A stretch of 22,367 nt of DNA from a virus. The stretch spans positions 1 through 22,367 of IMG/VR virus record IMGVR_UViG_3300023257_000135; one strand, 5' to 3'. Below are positions 13,982-22,367 of this stretch, piece by piece. The position numbers and the translations under genes are program-made. The first letter of the stretch is position 1. Each line of letters begins with the position of its first letter. The notes under the pieces are model-generated. The model saw only the letters and a program-made list of their open reading frames with translations. It had not been told where the DNA came from and searched no databases.

Positions 13982-14018
13982 GCCGTAGGCACCACGGTCT
14001 GTGAGTGCCGAAGGCGCG
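13982..14018 (+). other. GC-rich hairpin upstream of the ejection operon
   Basis: GGCACCAC (13988-13995) pairs with GTG-A-GTGCC (14001-14009): 8 bp with one bulged A and a 5-base loop. Two GCC-xxx-GGC mini-hairpins (13982-13990 and 14007-14015) are alternative folds of the same region. It is much more GC-rich than its surroundings and sits just before a ribosome binding site. It could be a 5'-UTR stabiliser, a processing site or a leader RNA of the operon. Confidence 0.45.
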
Positions 14019-14041
14019 AACAAGGTAGGAAAAGGAATACT

Positions 14042-15031
14042 ATGAGAATATATAATAAGATAGTAATAGATATGAGTACTCTGAAAGTTCTCGAAGAAGA
14101 CTCATATGAGTATGAAGGAGAAGTTGCTGAGTGTAAGGGTGGTGGAGGAAGCTCTGGTAGTTCTTCTGGTAAGGTTGACTATCCTGAATACATGAAGACA
14201 ATGCATGGAACTTGGTTGACTGCTGTTGCAGCTGATATAGTGACTGCTACTACTGGAAACAGTCCTTATTATTCTGCTACTGCTTATGATCCTGCTACTC
14301 CTCTTGCAGCTATGGATACTGCAGTGTGTGCTTTCAATACAGTTGTAGATGCATTGAGTAATGAGAGTGACTGGGATTCTGCTATGACTCAGGCAAAGAC
14401 AACTGTAGATGCTCTGATTAGTGAGACTTACATAACCGCTGATATTGCAGCCTTTGCAGATGTTCTTGATGATCAAGTTGATAATGTTACTATACCGAAG
14501 TTTCAGCGTGGTATGCAAGATATCAATGCAGTTCAGTCTTCAGCCTTTGCTCTTGGAGAAGCTTTGATCTATGGAATGAGAGACAGAGATGTAGCTAAAT
14601 ATACATCCGATCTTAGATTGAAGTCTTCTTTGCAGAGAAATGAGATGATAATACAATCTGCAGCAACAATGCTTCAGGCTCTACTTACTCGAGCTGAGCT
14701 TGAGAAGGCTGTAGCTCATTATTCTCTTGAATATAATCGTATGTTTATTGCTGCTACAAAAGATCAGGAAGATCGAGATCTTCAATTAGATGAACTTGAT
14801 GCTAAGTGGGATCTTGAGATGTATCAATATGGAGGTAATATGATGGCATCTATTGCAGGTGCTGCTACAAGTCAGGGAGCAGATGCTCCTAGTCAATCAT
14901 CTTCTGCTATTGGTGGAGCTCTGTCAGGAGCTGCAGCAGGTGCTATGATAGGCTCAAAAATAGGGGCTATTGGAGGTCCTATGGGAGCAGGTATGGGGGC
15001 AGCTTTAGGAATTTTCTCGTCTTTCTTATAA
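14042..15031 (+). CDS. Internal virion protein with glycine-zipper C-terminus
   Basis: A 329-residue protein. After a short N-terminal region and a Gly/Ser linker (residues 33-43), most of it is helical (residues 45-265). Residues about 285-329 form a Gly/Ala-rich glycine-zipper membrane segment (GGALSGAAAGAMIGSKIGAI, then GAGMGAALGIF). In podovirus-like phages such proteins precede the large ejection proteins and are thought to insert into the host outer membrane during DNA entry, like T7 gp14. It starts the ejection operon behind the intergenic hairpin. Confidence 0.65.
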   Translation: MRIYNKIVIDMSTLKVLEEDSYEYEGEVAECKGGGGSSGSSSGKVDYPEYMKTMHGTWLTAVAADIVTATTGNSPYYSATAYDPATPLAAMDTAVCAFNTVVDALSNESDWDSAMTQAKTTVDALISETYITADIAAFADVLDDQVDNVTIPKFQRGMQDINAVQSSAFALGEALIYGMRDRDVAKYTSDLRLKSSLQRNEMIIQSAATMLQALLTRAELEKAVAHYSLEYNRMFIAATKDQEDRDLQLDELDAKWDLEMYQYGGNMMASIAGAATSQGADAPSQSSSAIGGALSGAAAGAMIGSKIGAIGGPMGAGMGAALGIFSSFL

Positions 15032-15049
15032 TATAAAGGAGGTTTTAAA

Positions 15050-15496
15050 ATGGCTGATGGTAAATGGGGAGGTCTTTGGGGAGCTCTCGGTGGTGATGAA
15101 ACTATAAATGGTGATGTTGTTAAAGGTGCTCCAGAGCAACTATCTATTGGTCTAGATATGCTTGGTCAGGGATTTGATCCAAAGAATGTAGCGGCTGGAA
15201 TTGGAACAGATCTTGGTAAGAGTCAACTTGCGGCAAAGGCTGAGACAGCTGGACAGACACGCTCAAATGATATGTTTCAGCAGCTTCTGAAAGCTATGAC
15301 TCCTGGAGATAAACCAGGACCTACCAAACTTACAACTTCTATAGGTAAAGATGGTACAGGAATTGATTATAGTCTTACAGGATTAGCGGGAATGGATCAG
15401 CCAGTGAAGGCTCCAAATGTAAGTTCAGGAGTTGAGACACCTAAGATTCTTACTGCTGATGACTTTATGAAAGATTTTGGAGGAGGAAATATCTAA
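15050..15496 (+). CDS. Small Gly-rich internal virion protein
   Basis: A 148-residue protein with a Gly/Trp-rich N-terminus (KWGGLWGALGG), a helical middle and a Gly-rich end (FGGGN). It has a very strong AAAGGAGG site and its stop overlaps the next start (TAATG). I do not recognise the family. Its position inside the ejection operon suggests a minor internal protein or an assembly partner of the giant protein. Confidence 0.6.
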   Translation: MADGKWGGLWGALGGDETINGDVVKGAPEQLSIGLDMLGQGFDPKNVAAGIGTDLGKSQLAAKAETAGQTRSNDMFQQLLKAMTPGDKPGPTKLTTSIGKDGTGIDYSLTGLAGMDQPVKAPNVSSGVETPKILTADDFMKDFGGGNI

Positions 15497-16449
15497 TGGA
15501 TGCTACATCTTTTTTAGAAAATCCTAAACCAGCAGCCCCTGTTGATCTCTCTGGATTATCTCCTGAGGAAATCAGAGGAGTATCTGGAAGTAGAATAGCT
15601 CGTGATCAAGGCATACAAAGAATGATGGAAATGCTGGCAGGTCAGGCAGGAAGAGAATCGACTATAGCTGCTCAGAAAGCCTCGGCAGGCTTGGCAAGAG
15701 CTAGACAGAAAGAGATTGAAAATCCTGAGATGTCTGAGATAACTGATCCAGTAACTAAGAAGACTTATAAAGTCAAACGAGCAGATATTACTAGTAGTCT
15801 TAAAGATATGGCTAATATAGAACGATTAGCTAAAGCCGGAGAACTTGATGATGAGAGGTTGAGTCAGCTAAAAAATACTATTCCTACAATGATAAATGGA
15901 AAGAGTTATAATCTCTCAACAGCTAATTATATTGCTATTACTAAATCTATAGCTGATGGAAAAGTAGCTGAGCAGAAACAAACTTCTATAGATAATCTTG
16001 CAGGACTAACTTTTAAACAGATGACAGATCCAGATCATATACAAGATCTTATGACAGCTAATCCAAATGCTTTTACTGCTTATATTAATAGTAGACGAGA
16101 AGGTCTTACACCTGGTGAGGAAGCTCGTTTTACTGGAATGGAATATAATCTTGGTCAGAAACTTTTTGGAACTGAAGCTTCGAAAGAGAATCCAGATGAT
16201 TCAGATATTGCTTCTTATAATGCTATAGGTAGATCTCTTAAATCTCACTACGGTGCATTGAAAGTTCCTAAGACTAAGAAGTTTATGGGTATTGATAGAT
16301 TATCTTCAGATCAGACTCAGGCTGTCTCAGTACCTCTTCCTCCTGGATATACAATGGAGGATGTTTATAGGGCTGCCAGATTAAAAAAGGTTCGTGTTCA
16401 AGATGAATTACTCAGAATCTATAATAACAATAAGGGAGTATCTAAATGA
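15496..16449 (+). CDS. Helical internal virion (ejection) protein
   Basis: A 317-residue, largely helical, charged protein without membrane segments. It starts in a TAATG overlap behind GGAGGAGG and ends in an ATGA overlap with the giant gene, so all three genes are translationally coupled. Its place matches the mid-sized ejection proteins (T7 gp15-like position), but I see no family-specific motif. A C-terminal basic helix (YRAARLKKVRVQDELLRIYN) may bind DNA or a partner. Confidence 0.6.
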   Translation: MDATSFLENPKPAAPVDLSGLSPEEIRGVSGSRIARDQGIQRMMEMLAGQAGRESTIAAQKASAGLARARQKEIENPEMSEITDPVTKKTYKVKRADITSSLKDMANIERLAKAGELDDERLSQLKNTIPTMINGKSYNLSTANYIAITKSIADGKVAEQKQTSIDNLAGLTFKQMTDPDHIQDLMTANPNAFTAYINSRREGLTPGEEARFTGMEYNLGQKLFGTEASKENPDDSDIASYNAIGRSLKSHYGALKVPKTKKFMGIDRLSSDQTQAVSVPLPPGYTMEDVYRAARLKKVRVQDELLRIYNNNKGVSK

Positions 16450-19400
16450 ACGACCAAGAGTTCTTAGATAATTATAATAAAGCTACTGGTATAACTACAG
16501 ATATTATTCCTCAGACACAAACTCTTCAGGCTCCTCAGACTTCTGTAGATTTGTCTATTACTGCAGAGGATAAACAGTTCCTCTCTGATTATGATCAAGC
16601 TATAGCTGGTACTGGAATTGAAACTCCTGCTCCTATTCCTGAATCTAAGTTGACTCCTGAGACAGTTCTAAACAAAGAGATGTCTCGATACACTGATCCT
16701 ATGAACGCTGGAATAGAAGCTGCTACTCATCTTGGAGTTGGAGTTCTTGCATATTTTCCATCTCTTGCTGCAGGTGCTGGACAGTTTATTCATGATAAGA
16801 GTATAAATGTTATGACAAGCATGTCTGAAGCTTTTCAGATAGACAAGAAACAAGCTCTTCAGAAGAAACTCTCTAAAGCTAAATCACTTCCTGAGTATCA
16901 AGATATCTATAATGCAGATAGGTATGAGAAGGCTAAGCGTGAACTAACATTAGAGCAGATGAAGAAAACTCCTGAACAGATTAGAGCTAATATAGATGAT
17001 GCAATGAGTTTAATTTCTGAGATGACTGTTGGTCAGTTAGAAGAACCTAAATATAAGTCAACTAAAGATGCTCTTAAGCTTGCAGATTTAGCACTATCTG
17101 AAGTTCTTTTATACTATCCAGCAAAGGCTGATAAATGGCTAACTGAGAAAGGTTTTCCGAATGCTGGCTGGATGTTTAAGTCAGCTGGTGAACTTACTAT
17201 GTTTAAGATGATGCATTCTTCTGGTAAGGAAGTTAAAACTACAGTAAATAACTATATGAAATTCTTAGAGGATATTAGACCTGAGCTTTATAAACCAGAT
17301 ATATCTATTGAGAAAATAGAGAGTAGGACTAATGAGTACTTTGATTCTATTGATAAACCTGAAGGAAAAGCTTTTAAGAGACCTACAATAAGTCAGATGA
17401 AGAAAGCGCATCAGTATGCACGTGATCTTAAAATGTCTGAGGAAGTTAGAAGAAATCTTGCTGAAGAAATTACTGGTGTAAGAACCATGAAAAAGATGAA
17501 TCGTGATACAGCAAAGCAATTCTTAGATAGACTTAGAGAAATGAAGAAAGATGGTAAAAAACCTGTTGAGACTACTAAACTAAAATCTAGATCAGAACTT
17601 CCTGAGGGAGAAGAATCAGATCTGGATATCCCTTATAGAGATCAGCCTGGTGGAAGAGTTCAGCCTATGGAAAGTATTCCTCCAGCAGATGTTCCTAAGA
17701 CTATTCGTATGATGGGTTTAGATAAAGAAGGAATAGGTCTTGATTATATAAGAGATCTTTCAAAAGAAACTCAGGCTATTGCTTTAAATAAAGCTCCTGT
17801 TAAAAAGGGTATGGTAACTGTTTATCGTGCAGGACAGAGTGAGATTAGACAAGGTGATTTTGTTACCTTCTCAAAAGAATCAGCTAAGAAATACTTAGAA
17901 GGTGCTGGAAAAGAGGCAAAACTCTATACAAAAGAGATACCTACTAATGAATTATATTCACCTAATCCTAATGAAGCATTATGGTTACCAAGAGAGATAG
18001 AGAAGTCTACTAAGCCAGTACCTGCTGAACTCAAGACAGATGTAGCTTCTGAGTCAGTGGGTACTGAGGCTAAAGGAAAAGGAGAGCCTGATAGAAGTGC
18101 AGAAGTAAAGAGATGGGTTGCTGAGCAGGCAGAGAAAGAACCTACTCATGAAGTAGAAGCACGTTCATTATTTGTAGCAAGAGTAAAACAACTTGCTGAT
18201 CTTACTAGTGAACAAGTTCAGGATCTTTTTTTACGTGATGAGTTTACAGAGACTATAATGTCTAGAATAGATGAGGCATTTAGAAGAGGTGCAGGTAATA
18301 AGGAGATAACAGCTGAAGCAAGAAGGGTTGCTGATGAGGTTATAAAGCGTCTTGGAAAAGAGAAACCTGTAAAATTAGCTAAGTCTGTTGAGATAAAAGA
18401 AGTAGAACCTGTTGAGCCTACCAAGCCCCAACCATCTAAACCTATCATCTCTGAGTCTATCCAGCAAGTAATCTCTGACGACATCATAATCGCTGAGGAT
18501 ATGGGTATCTATGCTAATGTTAAAGATATCATCACAGGAAAGAAAAGAATTGGAGTTGATAAGATCTTAACAGAGCTCAAAAAGAGTCCTGATTATGTTC
18601 AAGATATGAAGGACTTCGGTTATAGTGATCCTGATATCAGATCTGCTATTCGTGCTATCAAAGCTGAGGGTGGAAATAAGACAGCGTTGAAGCATATAGA
18701 GAATGAGCTTAAGGCTGAGACAGAAGCTGTCGAGAGAATTAAGACAGAGAAAAAAGCTAAGGTTGCTGAGCCTGTTAAACCTGCTCCTGAATCTCTTCCT
18801 CAACCTAAGCGAGTCGATCCTGAGACAGGTCGTAAGCCTGGGGTTAAAGAAGACCTAACCAGAAAACCAACAGAACCTGATGAGGTTGTTGAGGCCTACC
18901 TTGCTTCTCGAAAGCCAATAACTAAAGATGGTAAGGTGGTTAAAACAAAAGCTATTGCAAAACAACAAGTTGCTGAGATGGGTATGCAAGGAGAACTGGT
19001 TAAAAACACTGACGGGGAAGGCTGGGTAGTCGAAAAAGCAAAAACAAAAAAAACAAAAGCACAGTTAAAAAAAGAAAGAGAGTTGGAACAAAAACAGTGG
19101 GAGGAGATTCTCAAAGATGAGGAGCTTGGAGATCTTGAGGATCAGTTTGGTGAGCGGGTTGATGTAGATGTTGATAAGGTGGGAGGTGACAGGAGCTTTC
19201 CTTTTAATGAAAAAGGCTATATTGAGCTTGATACTAAACTCATAAAGGATATAAAGGATAGGATCAAAAAGGGATTCTTTTCTCGAAACAGAGCTATTAA
19301 GGAACTCCGTGTACGAGGAGCTACTGATAAGGATATTCTTAAAGTATTCTCTGATGCCTCTGTCCGTATTTTGAACGAAGGTAAGGAATCTAAATGGTTG

Positions 19401-21329
19401 AAGAAAGGACAAGATCCTCTAGCACTTCTTAAACGCAGAAAACTTCCTGGAAAGGAGAAGGGAAAGGCTCCTGCTGTTACTCGTGGTGAAGCTCATATGA
19501 TAGCTACTATAAATGATATGCCTGTAAGGCTGACATCTGAACATCTCTCATGGGAGAATGCTATTAGGACATTTGAGAAACTTCCTCCTGCCGTAAAGGA
19601 GACATTTTATAGAACTGTTAAGGAGGGAGAGAGTTTAGCATTTGATCATCTTCGTGAGATTCTTAAACGTTCAAAGAAGATCAGGAATTCTGTACCTTAC
19701 ATAAGCCATAAGCGAATTGGGATTCATGCTATTGCTAAACAACCTGATGGTCTTGAAGTTCTTGCTCAGCAGGGAATAACAAAGATACCTAAGCTGAGAC
19801 CTAAGGAAATCAAGGCATATGAATCTTTAAGAGCTATTTATGATGAGTTGTTTCCTCTTATTAATAAAGCAAGAGAAGCTGCGGGTGAGAAACCTTTTCC
19901 AAAGATGGAGAATTACTTTACCTGGGTACAGGATCTTATGCAGATTGAGAAAGTAAAAGATGGAAGTCTGTTTAGTGATACTAGGACTATTGAGAGTAAG
20001 ATGGCGGAGCATAAAAGAGTTCCAAGCTTTCGCTTTGCCAAATTCAGAGCAGGTCCTGAAAAAGCACGTAGGCTAAGTCTTAATCCTTTCTCTGTCATGG
20101 ATGGATATGCTAAGTCAGCTACTCATTATATTGAGATGGGACCCAGGCTAGCTAAGCTTAATGAACTCATGACAGAGAAATTTGGTATGGCAAAGAATGC
20201 TCCTAATGCTTATAACTTTATGAGACACTGGTTGGATTATCAAGCTGGTAAGATTCCTGCATGGGATATAGCTAATCCAAAAACCAGACGAGCTATGCAG
20301 GTTCTCAATGGTAATGTTGTTTATTCTCTTCTTGCTTACAACGTGCGATCAGCTCTGATACAGCCTGCCGCTTTGGCTAGCTCATATACTGTGCTTGGTG
20401 AATACTATATGGCAAAAGGTATTGCTCAGATTATAAGACCTGCTAAGTGGAAGATGGCAGGAAAGCTCTCTAATGTTCTTAATACAAGATCTCCTGAAGT
20501 AGCCCTATATGAAGCTATGCATATGGGAAAGAAACTTCCAGGTCAGGTTAAGCAGAAGATTGCTCAGGTTGGTACAGCTCCTTTGGCTGTTCTTGATAGT
20601 ATAGCTGCTAGAATTACTTGGCTTGGTGCGTTTGAGAAGGCCACAAAGAGTATGAAGCTTGGAAAGAGGGAAGCTATAAACTATGCAGATGATATTGTTA
20701 CAAGAACTCAGGCTTCTGCAGCTAAGAGTGATGTAGCTCCAATACAGAGAACTCAAATAGGAAAGACGATTACATCTCTCCAAACCTTTGTAATCAATCA
20801 CTGGGGCTTTCTAACTAAAGATGTTATGGGAATTAAGAATGCTGACATAAAGAATCCTACAAGAGTTAAAAATGTTATTAGGTTTGTTCTGGCCACAACA
20901 GCTGTTAATGCTTTCTATGAGGATGTTCTTAAAATGAACTCTCCTAATCCAACTCCTATTAGAGCTTATCAAGAGAAGTTTGAGGAGACTGAAGATTCTG
21001 CTAAAGCCTTTGCAGCAAGTCTAAAAGAGATTGCTGAATATATACCTATATTTGGCGGGCGTCTAAGATATGGAAGTGAGATAGGTGGACCTGTTATGAC
21101 TGAGGCTCTTAAACTTATCGGTAAGGGAGATATGCAAGCAGCGATAAAACTTCTAGGTGTATCTGGTTCTAATCAGTTCTTTAAAATGCTGAGAGCTAAA
21201 GAACGTGGTGGATCAGGAGCTGATATAGCTCTTGGAAGATATGTAGAACCTCCAAAGAAGAAATCTACATCTCTGACTTCTGGCTTTGGAGGTTCTGGGG
21301 GATTGTCTGGTAAGATTAAAGATGATTAA
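16446..21329 (+). CDS. Giant internal virion (DNA ejection) protein with ART-like segment
   Basis: A 1,627-residue protein. Residues about 93-115 are hydrophobic (LGVGVLAYFPSLAAGAGQF). Residues about 430-520 hold an ADP-ribosyltransferase-like pattern: VTVYR461AG, FVTFS476KESAKKYL and NPNE510ALW. Pro/Glu/Lys-rich linkers follow (about 640-670 and 767-808), then a Lys-rich coil (about 860-882). The C-terminal 600 residues carry the SFRFAKFRAGPEKARR, RSALIQPAALASSYT and TRTQASAAKSDVAPIQRT segments. These are typical of large polyvalent ejection proteins in podovirus-like phages, which travel with the DNA and span the host envelope (T7 gp16 position). AAGGGAG precedes the ATG. The stop overlaps the convergent exonuclease stop. 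No lytic transglycosylase motif is evident. Confidence 0.75.
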   Translation: MNDQEFLDNYNKATGITTDIIPQTQTLQAPQTSVDLSITAEDKQFLSDYDQAIAGTGIETPAPIPESKLTPETVLNKEMSRYTDPMNAGIEAATHLGVGVLAYFPSLAAGAGQFIHDKSINVMTSMSEAFQIDKKQALQKKLSKAKSLPEYQDIYNADRYEKAKRELTLEQMKKTPEQIRANIDDAMSLISEMTVGQLEEPKYKSTKDALKLADLALSEVLLYYPAKADKWLTEKGFPNAGWMFKSAGELTMFKMMHSSGKEVKTTVNNYMKFLEDIRPELYKPDISIEKIESRTNEYFDSIDKPEGKAFKRPTISQMKKAHQYARDLKMSEEVRRNLAEEITGVRTMKKMNRDTAKQFLDRLREMKKDGKKPVETTKLKSRSELPEGEESDLDIPYRDQPGGRVQPMESIPPADVPKTIRMMGLDKEGIGLDYIRDLSKETQAIALNKAPVKKGMVTVYRAGQSEIRQGDFVTFSKESAKKYLEGAGKEAKLYTKEIPTNELYSPNPNEALWLPREIEKSTKPVPAELKTDVASESVGTEAKGKGEPDRSAEVKRWVAEQAEKEPTHEVEARSLFVARVKQLADLTSEQVQDLFLRDEFTETIMSRIDEAFRRGAGNKEITAEARRVADEVIKRLGKEKPVKLAKSVEIKEVEPVEPTKPQPSKPIISESIQQVISDDIIIAEDMGIYANVKDIITGKKRIGVDKILTELKKSPDYVQDMKDFGYSDPDIRSAIRAIKAEGGNKTALKHIENELKAETEAVERIKTEKKAKVAEPVKPAPESLPQPKRVDPETGRKPGVKEDLTRKPTEPDEVVEAYLASRKPITKDGKVVKTKAIAKQQVAEMGMQGELVKNTDGEGWVVEKAKTKKTKAQLKKERELEQKQWEEILKDEELGDLEDQFGERVDVDVDKVGGDRSFPFNEKGYIELDTKLIKDIKDRIKKGFFSRNRAIKELRVRGATDKDILKVFSDASVRILNEGKESKWLKKGQDPLALLKRRKLPGKEKGKAPAVTRGEAHMIATINDMPVRLTSEHLSWENAIRTFEKLPPAVKETFYRTVKEGESLAFDHLREILKRSKKIRNSVPYISHKRIGIHAIAKQPDGLEVLAQQGITKIPKLRPKEIKAYESLRAIYDELFPLINKAREAAGEKPFPKMENYFTWVQDLMQIEKVKDGSLFSDTRTIESKMAEHKRVPSFRFAKFRAGPEKARRLSLNPFSVMDGYAKSATHYIEMGPRLAKLNELMTEKFGMAKNAPNAYNFMRHWLDYQAGKIPAWDIANPKTRRAMQVLNGNVVYSLLAYNVRSALIQPAALASSYTVLGEYYMAKGIAQIIRPAKWKMAGKLSNVLNTRSPEVALYEAMHMGKKLPGQVKQKIAQVGTAPLAVLDSIAARITWLGAFEKATKSMKLGKREAINYADDIVTRTQASAAKSDVAPIQRTQIGKTITSLQTFVINHWGFLTKDVMGIKNADIKNPTRVKNVIRFVLATTAVNAFYEDVLKMNSPNPTPIRAYQEKFEETEDSAKAFAASLKEIAEYIPIFGGRLRYGSEIGGPVMTEALKLIGKGDMQAAIKLLGVSGSNQFFKMLRAKERGGSGADIALGRYVEPPKKKSTSLTSGFGGSGGLSGKIKDD

Positions 21330-21901
21330 AGTCCCATTTCTTTCAGCTTATAATAACATCTCCTGGTTGCCTTAACATCTACAAGGGCATCATGAGCACC
21401 TTCAAACTCTTCATTAAACAGAAAGCTATATAGCTCTGTAAGCTTAGGCCACTTATATTTTCCATAGCGTCCAGGAAGCTTACAGAGCTCAGTTGTTGAT
21501 TTCATGGTGCAGAAGAGAGGAAGTTTCTTTATTAATCTATCAAACTCCTTTTGTTGTCGTCTAAATAACATCTGGGATACAAAGTCAAGATCAAAGAATA
21601 TGTTATGAGCTACCAAAGTCAACTCAGGTATTGGAGTTATCATATTAAGTAGAAGATTTGATATAAGAGCTTCAGATATTCCTCTCTTATTACACTCCTC
21701 AACTGATATCTCATGAACCTTCTGAGCATGAGGATTACACACTCTATCTCCTGCATAGATCAATGAGCTGAACTCAGTATAGATTCTATCTTTATCACTC
21801 ACGATAAAAGCTAACTGCATAATCCATGACTGATCTGGATGATCAGGTGCAAGATCTTTCTTTAAGAATCCACTCGTCTCAGTATCAAAAAAGAATTCCA
21901 T
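21326..21901 (-). CDS. DnaQ-like DEDDh 3'-5' exonuclease
   Basis: A 191-residue protein with all exonuclease motifs: Exo I D6-T-E8-T, Exo II H99-N-x3-D104, Exo III H170-x4-D175. It would remove nucleotides from 3' ends of DNA (or RNA) in proofreading, recombination or host DNA breakdown. There is no polymerase domain attached, so it is a stand-alone exonuclease. It is read leftward, convergent with the late operon, with its stop overlapping that of the giant gene. Its ATG overlaps the stop of the deaminase gene (TAATG) behind a GAGGGGG site, so the two are co-translated. Confidence 0.9.
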   Translation of the reverse strand: MEFFFDTETSGFLKKDLAPDHPDQSWIMQLAFIVSDKDRIYTEFSSLIYAGDRVCNPHAQKVHEISVEECNKRGISEALISNLLLNMITPIPELTLVAHNIFFDLDFVSQMLFRRQQKEFDRLIKKLPLFCTMKSTTELCKLPGRYGKYKWPKLTELYSFLFNEEFEGAHDALVDVKATRRCYYKLKEMGL

Positions 21902-22367
21902 TACTCTTCCCCCTCTTCAAATGTTCTTATTATAAGATTAGACTCTCCTATCAGCCACTTAGATAACTCATCATAAGGTATGAGCTCTGTACATACAATC
22001 TCATCTATACCTGCATTAATTATCTTCTTAAGACAATCTTTACAGGGGATACAAGCGTTAAGGTAAAGAGTGGCTCCGATTGTAACAACTCCCTCTCTTG
22101 CAGCATTGGTAATACAGTTGTCCTCGGCATGAGCTGCTGGACAGATATGTAATCCCTCTCCTGACTTATATCCTAATCTCTGTCTGGGACACATATTAGA
22201 ATCTCCAAACAACAACTTAGGAGCATCTTTGAGAAGCCTGAAAAGATTAACATCTTTCTTCTCCCTCTCTCCTCCACAATGAGATACACCTCTTGGAGGC
22301 CCATTATATCCAGTGGCCAGAATAGTATTATCACGAACTAGTACTGAACCTATCTTACGTGAGGGAC
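21901..22367 (-). CDS. dCMP deaminase (partial, cut by right edge)
   Basis: A zinc enzyme that converts dCMP to dUMP for dTTP synthesis. On the minus strand the frame is open to the edge of the window. Read from the edge it gives KIGSVLVRDNTILATGYNGP, then PRGVSHC, the typical N-terminal region of dCMP deaminases, so the start lies beyond the window. The TTG at 22215 is internal, not the start. The zinc and catalytic motifs are present: H-A-E (in CPAAHAEDN) and P-C-x-x-C (in CIPCKDC). It is an early-type nucleotide metabolism gene coupled to the exonuclease downstream. Confidence 0.9.
   Translation of the reverse strand, partial: PSRKIGSVLVRDNTILATGYNGPPRGVSHCGGEREKKDVNLFRLLKDAPKLLFGDSNMCPRQRLGYKSGEGLHICPAAHAEDNCITNAAREGVVTIGATLYLNACIPCKDCLKKIINAGIDEIVCTELIPYDELSKWLIGESNLIIRTFEEGEE

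Larger units (their letters stand above)
13844..14041 (+). other. 198-nt intergenic region between tail and ejection modules
   Basis: This is the longest non-coding gap outside the introns. It contains a very T-rich segment (13901-13980), a candidate sigma70-like promoter, a GC-rich hairpin at 13988-14009, and an AAGGTAGGAAAAGG ribosome binding region (about 14022-14035) for the next gene. The upstream part (13844-13900) shows no clear element. Confidence 0.6.

Noticed and set aside
13865-14004. Tiny ORFs in the intergenic gap: 22 codons from ATG 13865 and 14 codons from ATG 13960
   Set aside because: Neither has a ribosome binding site and both have an unremarkable composition. They are compatible with chance in AT-rich DNA.
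1-22367. tRNA genes, CRISPR arrays, insertion sequences, integrase or attachment sites
   Set aside because: Reading the gaps and introns I saw no cloverleaf, no regularly spaced repeats, no transposase frame and no integrase. A tRNAscan or direct-repeat search was not possible here.

Overview
The window is part of the late region of a tailed double-stranded DNA phage or prophage, most likely with podovirus-like (short-tailed) architecture. The order is lysis genes, portal, scaffold, major capsid protein, head-tail adaptor and tail proteins, then a block of internal virion (DNA ejection) proteins ending in a 1,627-residue giant. I see no tail-tube, sheath, baseplate or tape-measure gene. The DNA is AT-rich by eye, nearly every gene has a strong Shine-Dalgarno sequence, and stop and start codons often overlap. 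A GH24 endolysin without a wall-binding domain and a 3-TM-family holin suggest a Gram-negative host. The host itself cannot be named from this sequence.

Layout. 1-1147: end of a small membrane protein, a 72-aa protein, endolysin and holin. 1178-5811: portal, a small 93-aa protein, acidic scaffold, a 123-aa beta-rich decoration-like protein and a beta-helix protein. 5868-8910: the major capsid protein gene, broken by two group I introns. 8983-13843: adaptor, small tail proteins, an AT-rich Cys-rich Ig-like and zinc-ribbon pair, a beta-propeller-like tail protein and a possible GNAT-like protein. 13844-14041: the largest non-coding gap outside the introns, with a candidate promoter and a GC-rich hairpin. 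14042-21329: four overlapping or closely spaced ejection-protein genes. 21326-22367, minus strand: a DEDDh exonuclease and a dCMP deaminase that runs off the right edge. These two look like early nucleotide and DNA metabolism genes, convergent with the late operon.

The main discovery is the capsid gene. Exon 1 is only 7 codons (5868-5888), exon 2 is 142 nt (6775-6916) and exon 3 is 7787-8910. Spliced together they give an uninterrupted 428-residue protein. Both 5' splice sites are supported by guide-sequence pairing with the expected U-G wobble, and intron 2 also has a 6-bp P10 pairing. Each intron carries a LAGLIDADG endonuclease of 235 residues, but the two introns have different core types and the two endonucleases differ, so they appear to be independent acquisitions. 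In both introns the endonuclease frame runs into ribozyme core elements.

Other points of interest are hairpins that recur after consecutive head genes behind a shared AACCTRG word, an apparently divided tail (nozzle-like) gene with an adhesin-like cassette between its parts, an ADP-ribosyltransferase-like segment inside the giant ejection protein, and a Cys in place of the usual catalytic Asp in the endolysin.
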